This document shows, piece by piece, positions 1-11,528 of a stretch of DNA of 64,000 bases (positions are counted from its first letter, which is position 1; the number at the start of each line of letters is the position of its first letter). The stretch spans positions 1,054,001 through 1,118,000 of the forward strand of contig QEYB01000466.1 in NCBI GenBank assembly GCA_017562135.1, given 5' to 3'. Under the pieces are notes generated by a model. It had not been told where the DNA came from and did not search any database. It saw nothing but the letters and a program-made list of their open reading frames with translations. A program made the position numbers and the translations under genes. This stretch comes from Dipylidium caninum (Eukaryota > Platyhelminthes > Cestoda > Cyclophyllidea > Dipylidiidae).

Positions 1-78
1 CAATGGACTCTTATGGTCAACCTAGGTGCAATGGTGTAAGCTTCCTCGGGAACTTAAAGTCAAGACTACATCTTCTCG

Positions 79-84
79 TTTATT
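79..84 (-). terminator. Candidate polyadenylation signal of the IRF gene
   Basis: AATAAA on the minus strand, about 160 bp beyond the IRF stop codon. No other coding signal is seen between 1 and 242. Confidence 0.4.
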
Positions 85-242
85 TTGATGAAACGACATT
101 TCACACCAAATACACCAGCATCTAGATTTCAATGAAAAGTGCATGATTGATTAGCCTACCATCAATGACAGAAAAACAATTAAAATAAGCCAATGAAAAT
201 GGAAAATACATAATGATGAAACAAGTGTGAATATATACAAAA

Positions 243-2492
243 TTACTCAACAGCTAGATTAGTCAATAAACTCTCATCTTGTGGTATTTCAACGACTCCC
301 TCTTCTTCTATCACCTCGGCAATAACCTCACCATCGGCAGGATGACCACTGTGATCACCATCAATGAGGGCGGAAGAGGCGACTTCATCACCCAAGGACG
401 TGGAAACAATTACTTCTTCCTCCACCCCTTCTGGTTCAAGTTTTATGCCAGAAGATGGAGAGTAAAGAGAAACTTCCACTCCATCCCTGTCAGACACACA
501 GATGTCGAGTCATCAGCGGACATGGGTGACACTTCATCGCCAACCAGCACACTTTGATGCGAGGCGATTGGAGTAGGAAAGGAAAGAGGAATTCCGTAGT
601 CAGGTGAGGTTTTTAGAGCAGAGATAACCTAAAAATAAGAAGTGCAAATATTTAACATTATATTGTTTCTTTATTGGCGTCTGAATACGTGGGTGCCTAT
701 GACATTAACATTTAACCAAAATACAAAAAAGCAATCTAGATTGAGGTTTAGCTCCAAGTACGGCGAAATTCACAAATGAATCGATGTAATGTAAAAAAAA
801 AACAGTAAAAACCAGGTATCATACAAAAGCAAAGGTGAAATAGAATCTTCAAAAATAAGAATTGAATAATTGCGTAAATCCGGTCAATTTCAACAAACAC
901 CTACCCGCGCTGAACTTGGAACCACGCCCTGCAACTTGCCACTCGGCACCACACTAGGAGGTTGTGCGTCGCAAGTCCAGGTCTAAGTTGTTGGCCGAAG
1001 GCAAGCACCACTTCAAAGTGTGGCTTCGGACCCTGACTTAGGCGGTAGTATTCCAATTGTGCAGCAAATTGAGGATAGTCAAAAATTTTGACACATTCTC
1101 TACGGAAAACTTTTTTTATTAATACATACTCCCCAACACCTTCATCCAAGTAGTAAACGAAGACAGCACACCGACACAACCGCCTCACATATATACTTCC
1201 ATCATTTGAACTAGCTGTAACTATGATTCCTCGTATCATGTTGCTAAGCAGGAGATCAACGTAAGCTCTATTTTCATCCGCCACGTTATGCGTAATTGCC
1301 ATTTCGATTGCATCAGGGGAACTTGTAATAGAGATACCATCAGGACTATCATTCGGGGGGTTCGATACCAGAATCTCATCAAACCGGCCAAAATAAATAC
1401 AGCACCCATTTGGGTTGGTGACAATCGCATCTCTGACACGAATGTTAAGATGTTGGATGCGTACACCTAATTGATGAAACTCTGGCTCCATAATGTCGGG
1501 AAGAAGAGGGAGGAAAGAAGGAGGATGGAGAACAGGTACATTAGAATTTATGGGGTTGGGTTGAAAACCGGAAAAATGCGAAGGCGACGAGAAAACTTCC
1601 TGGACCGCACCGACGTCAAGAGAGTCAAGAGGACCAGTGCTAATTTGGTGAAAATGTTGAGAAACTGGAAATGAATTCTGAACTTGGGAGGAAGAGGGTA
1701 ATATAGATCGTAGACTGAGTTTTTTGACGAAAAGTTGATCCCTTCGACGAATAATAGCCAATGGCCGATTCTGATGATAATGATAGGGAGCACTCTCACT
1801 CCTGGCCAGTGAGGAAAAGCGGCTGATTAAAATAGTGGGGCGTCTCTGGTGCACGGATGCAACAGTATTAGAATTTCGACGAGCAGAAAAATTGTGCACG
1901 TTAAATGCATTCGGCAGTGGACCCAAAGAGGGCAAACCATCGAAGATCATGCTAGCATTCCGAGTGGCGTTGGCACGCCAAAGTGACTCCGTTTTACTTA
2001 TAAAGCGGTATACCTAGTGAAGAGAAGGCGCACAATTTCAATCGAAATCTTCATTATGAGTAGTTTTATACAAAAGACACAGGTAATACACAAAATATTA
2101 TAACGTTAAAAGTAAAGTACAAAACCTGGAAGCCTATGTTTCGATTATAATAATTGGAAAAGCATAACAGAACTCACTTTGAAAGGCTCATCACAATGAA
2201 GATTGTGTCGCTGCTTCACCTCCTGTATATCCGGCGCCTTGTTAAGTGCGCATCGAAGACGAGTCTTCCACATAGGCCAATCAGGATCATCAATTCCCTC
2301 ACGATAACGTCCGGTAACCACCGCCCAGTCCTTGAAAATAGCTGCATCCTGTTCGGTCCATGTGTGCTTGCTGTGATGTTTCCACGGTATGCGAAATATT
2401 CCCCTTTCCTGGTCTACCCAACACAGACCTTCGATCCAACCCTCATTCAAGCGACTTTCCAACCATGGACGCAATCGCACTCGAATGTCCAT
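243..2492 (-). CDS. Interferon regulatory factor (IRF) family transcription factor, 3 coding exons
   Basis: This encodes a DNA-binding transcription factor of the IRF family, acting in the nucleus. The model is 2492-2178, 2013-905 and 486-243 (stop), about 555 aa, with all joints in phase. Exon 1 plus the start of exon 2 give an IRF DNA-binding domain (residues 1-110). Tryptophans W10, W25, W37, W56 and W75 form the five-Trp repeat, and R80-C81-A82-L83-N84 matches the RCAxN recognition helix. Exon 2 continues into an IRF-association-like domain (about residues 290-466, containing KIFDYPQFAAQLEYY and PHFEVVLAFG) after a poorly conserved Ser/Pro-rich linker. The acidic C-terminus contains IKLEPE, a SUMO-consensus-like site. 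The start ATG has a good context (AAGGATGG). The last joint is the least certain, because an alternative acceptor at 628 opens another frame. The DNA-binding domain assignment is strong; the partner domain is weaker but convincing. No orthology to a particular vertebrate IRF can be assigned. Confidence 0.85.
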
Positions 2493-4694
2493 CCTTAGAA
2501 TGGATACCCCATAACATAAACCAACCGCTTACGACAGCTACTAGTGTCAGATGACAATCTACATGAAGACAATTAATGTTTATTGTGAAGAAAGGGCATA
2601 TACCAACTAGAAACCGAAGCGTCTCGAAGCATGTGTCAATTCTATGACATCTAAGACATTTCAAATGTGGGTCATAAATGGTCGATTGTTCGATATAGTA
2701 AATTGCGAGTAAAACAGGATCCACCCACGGGTATAAAAAAATAAACAGGAGGAACACGGGTAAAAAATTCTGACGCGAGCTATGAAAAGTTACATTTGGA
2801 TTTCTTAAAAATTAAAGCAAACGTCGAAGTCACGTAAGTGGCAGTCCGCAAATACCGAAAAAATCAGCGCAATATATCTCAGCGCAAGGTAGCCCACGGA
2901 GACTACCAAGCCTACACAAATAGCCAAGTGTTTAGAGGGACAGCTTTTGAGCAGAGGATATGTAAGATTCATGAGACATTCATGAAAAAGGGCCTATAAG
3001 AGCAAGTGAACAAAACAAGCCCCAGTGGACAGAGTTAAGGTGGTTACGTCGAAATAAACATACATAGAATCTCATTGGCGTCCACATTCCACAAAAAACA
3101 ACCATGTCCACAAATGACCAAAACCGAAAGTGAAATACGAAGGTAAATCAGAAAACGAAGACTTAAAGCAGGTCGTACCTTTTCGCGGGCTCAGAAAAAC
3201 AATATGCGCATACCTACGTCAAACAAATCTGATCTATTGGCCGTGGGTTCCACACATAAGAATTCAACAAAATATGAAATAATTCATCATAATCTTACTT
3301 TTGTATATTCCATACTACACGGTCTTGTTCACTTTTGGCCGCTCTACAAAAGATGCTTTGTTATCTAGACTTTGGTTGACTTCTTTAAAAAATAATTCTG
3401 CGACTTCAACGCAAAAGTTATAAGAAAGAGGTTTAAATTCAGAAAATAAGACAACCATTCGTCTATAAAACTTATTCAACGATAGGAGGAAAAACGTGAG
3501 TAAATGTGAATAATTCTGTTATTTTTCATCGTTTCTTAAAAGCTTACATTGTTATTAGCGTACAGACTAACAAAATTAGGAACTAATCATTGTAACTGCA
3601 GAAATCTCTTCCACTAACTAGTCGAATTCTTCGCAATGTAATTGCCAAACTCTCGGAAAATCGACACACTTAATCACTGATACATAGGAAGCGATGGACA
3701 TTCAAATCACTTTGGTCAACTTGGTGCACATATCGAGAGATTGACTCGAGTGTTTAGTCAAAAGACTCCCAGAGATTATTGCTTATGGGTACATCGCAGT
3801 AAGGCAAATTGTCAAAAATTTAGTTATATATCGCTTGATCGTTCATATATAAATCGAGGTACATTATCAACACAAGGGATCCGACATAGATTTATTGAAT
3901 CGAATTGGGTTAGGACACAGAGCTCGCTCCCTTTCGCATTTCTAATCATTGAAATATCAACCCCTCCGAAATCGGCATTCCCCAATGATCCGGCGCCGCG
4001 CTCCGTATGCCCGAAGCATATCGAAGGTCCCACCTCCATCGCCTCCCCTCAGGTTTGTTTTTTAATATTTACTAAGAGTAACCTCCACCCCCCACCCCCA
4101 CTTTCCATCTTTCGCCCAACTTCATTAATGGAACTGATTTTCTAAAATAATACTTTATTATGGATATACTGAAAATAGGCTTGATCCTTTGTACAAGTGG
4201 CGGGTAGCGGGATTATATCACTGAAAAAGATTGAAAAAGCAATGAATGAAAACCAGAAGTTTAAGTTCATCGGAAAAAAACACAGACGAGAAGACTCATA
4301 ATAACATGAAAAGTGGATGCATTAAACCCTACTGTTTATGCTTTTTGGTGATTTCAAGGTCACCCGCCAGACTATTCGCTATTTGTAAAGTGTCATTAGC
4401 CTTGTTGAGCCTTTGTGATCGTTTATCTGCATCACTACAAACCGTGGGGTATAAAACGCGAAATTTTGGGTTTTGCTTGCTGTCAGCATTGCCATTTCAT
4501 TTCACCCAACATGTAAACGAATCAGGTACTACCCATACTCGTAATGCAAAACCATAGAGTCAGAAGTGTTGATTTCTTATGTGGATCCAATTTAGAGCCA
4601 ACAAAGCAACATCTACTATGCGTGCTTACACCACAACTGCGTCTTAGTATTCATAAAATTACAAAAAATATATTACACTGATAATTCTTGTTAT
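2493..4694. other. Intergenic region between the IRF start and the TAF2 stop
   Basis: No recognisable gene. It should contain the IRF promoter and 5' UTR and the TAF2 3' UTR. An AATAAA on the minus strand (4154-4159) could serve TAF2. A short GC-rich island at about 3975-4055 stands out from the AT-rich surroundings. It is preceded on the minus strand by a possible splice acceptor and is open for about 31 codons, but it matches nothing I know. Confidence 0.5.
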
Positions 4695-7600
4695 TCACAT
4701 GCTTAGAAAATCTGAGTAATACGAAAAATGTGGCCTAAAAATGTGGCCGCATAAGCGCGCTACCTTATTCAGCCTAAAAATATGTGAATGTACTTCTTGG
4801 TCTAGAAATTCGCTTACATTATACTCATCATCATCGTCACTCAAATGTTCCATTCTCCGTTTGAGAGGCGAACGATCTTCTAATTGAGTCCGATTAGTTG
4901 ACTCTAAAGTGGAACCTTCATTTCCATCATTTCGACCACCACTATCCGCTGAAACTTCCTTCTCGGGCATTCTCATCATTGATCTACCCTCACGCACTCG
5001 AACCAAGAGGACGCCGTCCGCCAATGGTAGACACGAGGGTCGCCTGTTACCATAGAGGGTAAAGTAAAGATCGGTCAGAGCACAGCGCAACCTTGAGTCA
5101 CCGGAACAGCCTTGATTCATCAGTGACCAAATCCTATCTACAAGCTCCGGCGTATCCAGTCTACTTCCCGTCTCACCTCGGGCGAATGGAGGTGATTCGA
5201 TAAGCAAACGAACCGTCTCATAGCGGAGACGGGGATAAGAGGCTTCGCAGGTGCCTTTTACCTCGATAATTTCAGAAAACAACCAATCCAAAGCGGTTTG
5301 ATCTCGTTCTCCACGAACATAGTCTACAAGACATTCTATTGCCGCCATACGCACATCTGTATAGTGGCCAGGAGCGGCGGCTTTGTAGAAGAGTTTCGGT
5401 TCAACCGGAAGGAAGCCGAACCTTTGCAAGCGTCTTATAGCAAGAAGACAGGCTACGGTGACCATCCTCTTATAGCTTGGAATTTGGGCATCATGATTCA
5501 AGCATCTGGCCACTTCCTCCACCACCGTTCGTACTTCGAGTGGCAGAGAGGATACGGAAATCACACCTCGCATAACAATCGCAGATGTGAGAGCATCCTT
5601 CATTGCTTTAATTAATTCAGCTCGGTAGTAGCAATCGGAGTAAGTGTTGCGTGAATTATCATTGTACCGATTCAATTCAATAAGGAAATTGAGCACATCC
5701 CTTGGACAGACTTGTTGAACACGCAGGGTCGCGACAGCACGAACGATTGCCTTTTGTAAAAAATAGCGCTGTAGATTGGAGAAGTCGTTTTGACGTACAA
5801 GTCCCCCTAGTCAGTGGTGAGGAGTAAAGCTGCCAGAAGAGCGGGATGAGAACGGAAGAAGTCTGATGGGTGTGGTGACTTGAACCACCTCCAACTCCAC
5901 CGCCTCCTGCTGAAACCCCCAAACCGCCACCGCCAATGCTAGCCAATTCATTTGCAACCCGACAGAGGACAAAACAGGCATCCGTCCGAACTCGGTAATA
6001 AACCTGCAAGAAATAAAGGCAAAATAGGATGTAATTGAAAAGAAGTTGAAGGAATCCTTCGGTACAACACTCAAGGGGTGGAACAGCGGCAAATTCTAGA
6101 TTCCGTCTAACTTTTTGATGCTTACGGATTGACTAAAAAATCAAGTTAATTGAACAAGCGTACCTGTTCATCAGCAACAATGTTGGAGAGGGCATGACGT
6201 GTTTCAGGTGAGGCGAAGTCAACGAGAGCGTGGACGGCCTCCAGTTGGCCAAGACAATCTCTGTCATAGGCTAACATAAGATGCCAGGCAAAGTCGGACT
6301 GCTCGGTGTGGATACTGCGGATGACCGTGAGATCTGGATCCAAACGCAGCCAAAGGAGTGGCGAGTCAGGATCTATTCGACTAAGATCCATCTCCACCTC
6401 ATCGCCATTAGAAAGAGTTATCTTCTTCTTTTTGTGCTTCCGTGACTTCGAATGGCATTGTAATTCTTTCGATGTGCGTCCCTCCTCCAACTTAAAAGTG
6501 TGCATAAATGGACCATCCAATTCTTGCAACATGGCTGTCATCGGCCCGGTGTAGTTTAACGTGCTTCGAGATTGAAGGTCCTAAAATTAGCACAACACAA
6601 CGGCTGACATACGACCTTTTAGTTCTCGCGGAACAAAACACAAAACAAGGCATTGAGAGAAAAAGATTAATAAGAAAAGCAGTGCATTGAATGACCAGGC
6701 GACCTACTTGTTTCAATTCCAGTTCTACAACGTTGCGTTTTCTATTGAATAAAAATTTGGCAAAGAGACGAACGTGGCCCGGTTTGAAAACCCAATGATC
6801 AAGAAAATTTTCAATATCCTGGCCCGTGACCGTCGAGATAATACGTCGAAATGAGTCGGTGGAAAGTAGCAAGTTTGCGCGGTTTTCATCACTAAGCATC
6901 GGTGGAACAGCCCCATCATTAGATGATGTTGTTGTGGTGATATTATTGTGTGTAGTGGGTATACCGTTATTGGGTTGGTCCTCTTCCACTCCCGCGCTTG
7001 TATTCGACAGACGTGCCAGTACGAAGAGTTTGTTGAAAACCTGAAGAAGAACACGTTGTCCGAAACGCAGACCAAGCATCCGAATCACCAGATGAGATTT
7101 CTTTATGTAAACGTTAAGATAGTCTGGCGAAAGGACCTAAAAAGCGGAGAATGAAGACTAAAAAGTAAAGTGAAGCAATTATCTTTTTGAAATGACCTCA
7201 CTGGTAAAGCTTCTTTACGACTGGTATGCGTAGATATGCTAAGTTGTGAGAAGACCTACCCCACAACTTTCGGTATACAAAATCCCGCCAATTAGTCAAA
7301 AAACGTCATAGCCGCAGGAATAGCACTTAAGCAATTGAATTGGCAACTCATTCAATGGCGTATCCAATGGGCGTAGAAATTAAAAGAATTAAAACTATAA
7401 CGCACGGGATGGGAGTATGATTTTGAAGGGAGAAGAAATATTTCATAAAATTATGCTATCTCACTTGCGGATGCTTCAGACTAAAGTATGTATTTTTCCG
7501 AATGGTATTGCTGGGATCCAGAACAATCCCATGACGCGTATGTTCATAACTTGTCACCGCCCGCATTTCTTTGGCAATGAAATAACGGTATTCATTATTA

Positions 7601-8790
7601 CCAAACACGCGTTTCTGATAGAGACCAGCAAGGTAACCGGCTATGCCATAGGGTAACCAAGCACCTGTCCATGTTTCGGCTTGTAATGCGCAACCAAAGA
7701 ATTGCTGAGCTACAGCAAATGAAAAGATTCGACGAGTTGTGATTGCCTGATCGATGATCCGCGGCGAGTATAATAAGTCGACAGAAAAAATTATGAGGGA
7801 GGCGAAAGATTGGTGATCTTCAAAGGCTCGATCAACGAATACAATGTCAAGTGAATGAAATGGGAACTGAGAGGCTAGCTCGCCTTCATAGTATTCAACA
7901 ATACCCGCAAGTGATTGAACGCTGTGTTGAAGTAGACTACGTAGACCTTTTGGACAAAAATGCGTTATCAACGTGCTGCCTGTCGATTCGCTTCGATCGG
8001 GAAAGATCTCAAACGCGCCAATTACTAGACCAATAGATGGTGCCGAAATGGGCTGAGCGAGGTAGAATTGGTAGGTCTTAGCACGTAGATCATCTGTGTA
8101 CTCTGGTGGGCCTAGCAACTCCCCAGGAGCTATTGCAATGTAATCATCATCAACAGTAATTTCAATCTTCCAAGTGCAAGGCTCACTACAATCAACACAA
8201 GGGAACCAAGAACGAGATGAATTGGGCGGTCCACCAGTAAAGGCATACGCAGTCTCCAGGGCGTTATCCTCAGGAACAACGAAATGGAAGCCATATTTCG
8301 GCGAAGTTAGAGAAAATTCTATTGTAATGAGAAGCGGTTGTTTATCTTGTACAACTCCGAGAAATGCGGGTGGAATCCGTACAGTTAGCTCACCACCTCC
8401 CTCGTCAGGATCCGTAGTGGATATTATTGACGCGTGCTTGATTTCGAAATTGTCCAAGGTTCGAAATTTACAATCTTGTCTGCAAATTTCTATGCAGGGA
8501 TCTGAAAATGCTACAGGCACATCCATAGGAGGATGGACTCTGGAGTACATATTGGAGAGACCCTTAAAGTGGTCGACTGCCGCTTCAACCATGACTCGAT
8601 GAACACGACATTGACGTACATTTAAGGGAATTCGTCGTAGAGTTGTTTCAAGAGGCCAAATAACAAGTTGTGTAAACCCGACTACAACGCACTGTAAGAA
8701 ATCAATTTTCGACAAACAAAGAGTCTGATGAACAAGCCGAAATGGCCTTTTCGAGAATGAGGACTTCGGTGTGAATGTTGACTGATTCAT
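4695..8790 (-). CDS. TAF2: Transcription initiation factor TFIID subunit 2 (TAF2), 5 coding exons
   Basis: This encodes the TFIID subunit that contacts Initiator/core promoter DNA. Exons are 8790-7465, 7136-6708, 6580-6164, 6003-5889 and 5806-4695, about 1132 aa (human is about 1199). The protein matches TAF2 along its length: an N-terminal block (VHQTLCLSKIDF), the M1-aminopeptidase-like fold (residues about 1-440), NNEYRYFIAKEMRAV, FSLKHPQ, LLQVFNKLFVLA, CHSKSRKHKKKKI, DSPLLWLRLDPD, RYFLQKAI and a HEAT-like region ending with DLYFTLYGNRRPSCLPL. The zinc motif HEXXH of catalytic M1 peptidases is absent, as expected for TAF2. The start was taken as the first ATG after a splice acceptor. The frame changes between 6003 and 5806; an 82-bp intron (5807-5888) restores phase but its donor choice is inferred. 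The 3' end reads through a possible donor at 4763; a further small exon cannot be excluded. The long His/Lys tail of the vertebrate protein is missing. Confidence 0.93.
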
Positions 8791-10129
8791 AACAAAAGAT
8801 TCCTGAAAATCATTAACCTGAAGTAAGAAAACAGTTTTTAACAAATCCTTTGTAAGACCAAATGATGCAAGGGTTCCATCGATTAAACCATACAATGAAA
8901 ATTGTTGCAATGAAAAACGGACGAAAACATAACAAAATGGTAAAAAACTATTACATGAAACCACGATTTCTCTATATAGTCCATGTCACAATAAAGCATA
9001 TAATCAATATGAATAATACAATCGTAAAAGGATTCAGTCGCAATAACTACGCGAACTAGTATGCAATAGGCTATTTGATGTGCAAATTAAGATAATTATT
9101 TGGGCCGCAGCAACAGCTAAAGCCAAGCAATTTTTCGTAAGATAAGGATATTAGATTGGAAACTCTGCAACACACGATAAGGTACCCGCATAAACTCGAT
9201 AACATGCCTAACATGTGTGGAGTAAGACAAAGTCCGAATCAACAATTACAAAGGAAAGGAATATCTGACCATTTTATGACGTACGACACCATTGCTTAAA
9301 GCACTAAACTAACACTAGATGAATCCATGCGAAAGGAAAGAACGAGCCGTAGCCACAGGACACGCCTACATAGATCCAGGTAGAAATTGATTAGCCTGCA
9401 ACCTTGTATTTATACAGTACGCCATCAACCTAGAAATAGGACAAAGATTAGTGAAGGCAACGGCAACTTTGATAGAGCAATTTCCTACCCCCTGAATAGG
9501 ACAAACTCAGCATTTTATTACAATAAAGATAACACAGAACACACTATTTACACAAAGTCGAAATTGATTGCGGTTTGAAGATTTTTACGTCTACCAATGC
9601 TCTGTTAATGGCTCAAGAAATGACAGGTTACAGATATCACGGGCAAATGCCCCTTAAAAAAGGGAAAATTTCCACAAATTTAGGGGTTGGATGAGACTAA
9701 ACGAAACTAACGGAATGTCTAGGAGTGCACTACCATTCTGATTAGGGGATATTTCATGCGAATGTCGATCGCAAACTTCATTCCTTCAATATAACTTTTA
9801 GCGAATTTCGTATTTTCCTCTTTTGGGAGTGAGTAAAATAGGTTAGATGTCATTAGCATTTTCAAATCTATAGTTGTAATATCTCAACGGCTTCGGTGGA
9901 AAAACTGTCCATTACGAAAGTGATTCTCTACGCATATCTTCCTAAAGAGTTTCGTTAAACTTTCTAGCAGACTACGTAAACAGTTTTTTATGTAGCAAAT
10001 TAAGATATAATGTACAGATTTGATTTAAGTTTTGATTTAAATAAGGGGTTGAAAGAGAACCTATACATATTTGTTTGATTGTCTCGACGGTCATCCGCGT
10101 TATTGAAATTGCCCTGCTTTTTTCGTCCG
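8791..10129. other. Divergent intergenic region between TAF2 and CDIPT
   Basis: About 1.3 kb of AT-rich DNA separating two head-to-head genes, so it presumably holds both promoters. Minus-strand acceptor-like sites just upstream of the TAF2 ATG (about 8806 and 8821) suggest a spliced 5' UTR. No coding sequence is recognised. Confidence 0.5.
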
Positions 10130-11528
10130 ATGTCGGAGAGTATATTCCTGTTTGTACCAAATGTAATAGGTCAGCTTCCCCCCATTTACGTTTTATTTAG
10201 CCGTGATTAGTGTTTGAATGTGTCTATACTGCATTCTAACATGTGATTTTGTACTCGCACTTTACTGACCGTAATGATTTCCGTAACCTTTTCTTGAGTA
10301 TTTTCTGCGGTAATCAAAGAATATCTGTTCAGGGTCGAAATCCTTTTGTCATTACTTTGAATGATTCTCTGCTTATGCTTGTGTCAACATTCGACTAGGA
10401 TATGCCAGAATACTACTGCTACTTTACGCCTGCTGGTTTATGACATCCGGCCCATCCCGCGCCATTGTGGCTTACCTTCTCTCTGCTTTCCTCGATGCAT
10501 TTGATGGCCATGCAGCTAGGCTTCTAGATCAGTGTATGTTTGTGGTGTCCTGACTACCTCTTTTTATTTGGTTGCGTCATGTGCTTTTAGTATTTTTCTC
10601 GATCAGTAGCTTCGTTAGTCTTATAAAGTTTGAACTACTCATTTTGTCAATATAATAGGCATTTGTGACAGTTAACCTTTTATATACACTTTTGCTTAAC
10701 AATACTCGTTTTTTTCTTTTAAGGCACAAAATTTGGCGCTATGTTAGATATGTTGAGCGATCGTTGTGCAACGATGTGTCTGTTGTTCGCTCTTGGCACG
10801 TTCTATCCTCGTTACTTATTCTTTTTCCAAATATCTGCATGCATCGATATTGGAAGTCATTGGCTTCACTTATATACGTATGCGTCTCCTTTCTTTCCTC
10901 ATTGATACTAAGGTCTGTTGAAAGTGGTTTTTCAAGTCACAAAATAATTAGTTTGGATGGAAACCCGCTACTTCGACTGTATTACTCAAATCGGGTAAAT
11001 TCCCTTACACAATGTTTTGATTTACTCTCATTTATGACTTCTCAGTTTTGTTTTTTACTGACCATTTGCATATATTTTCTCTCCCTTTACTATAGGCAGT
11101 GCTTTTTCTGATGTGCGCAGGAAATGAGATATTTTACGCAATGCTTTACCTTCTCCATTTTGGTGATGGACTCAGTTGTACGTTTTCCTGATAGAATTTT
11201 TTTCCGAGATATGGCGAGAATAATTATTTCTGTTCACTCTAATTTCTTGCTCTTATCCGTTAATTTAGAATCTACTTAACATCCGTATCTAATGCGGAGT
11301 GTATTTTTGAGTCTTAATTTTCTTTTTTTCCTTTTTATACTTTCAGTTCTTGGTTTGGGCTTATATCGTTGGATACTCTACGTGACCTGTCCTATCGCCT
11401 TAATGAAGACTCTTATCAGTCTCGTACATCTTTATACTGCCTCAATAAATATTGCCGGAATCGATGTACTTCAGCGTAAAAATCGGCCATCACAGTCAGT
11501 TACTCTGCTTGAAGAGAAGGCTGAATGA
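10130..11528 (+). CDS. CDIPT: CDP-diacylglycerol-inositol 3-phosphatidyltransferase (PI synthase), 6 exons
   Basis: An ER multi-pass membrane enzyme that joins CDP-diacylglycerol and myo-inositol to make phosphatidylinositol. Exons are 10130-10169, 10399-10533, 10724-10877, 10913-10994, 11096-11162 and 11347-11528; all phases agree and give 219 aa (human 213). The start reads MSESIFLFVPNVIG, like the human MPDENIFLFVPNLIG. The CDP-alcohol phosphatidyltransferase signature D-G-x2-A-R-x8-G-x3-D-x3-D is complete across the exon 2/3 joint (DGHAARLLDQ then CTKFGAMLDMLSD). Later blocks HWLHLYT, KIISLDGNPLLRLYYSNR, LCAGNE-like MCAGNEIFY and CPIALMKTLISLVHL also match. One oddity is Cys where the human enzyme has Gly just before the T-K/R-F-G-A block. 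Intron 3 is only 35 bp (10878-10912). The small exons hide the gene from simple ORF calling. Confidence 0.95.

Noticed and set aside
3824..4145. Overlapping open frames on both strands (3741-4145 plus, 3824-4039 minus)
   Set aside because: Neither shows a known motif, and each is the shadow of the other in a GC-rich patch.
7465..8790. Active M1 aminopeptidase
   Set aside because: The fold is M1-like but HEXXH is absent, and the whole gene matches TAF2.
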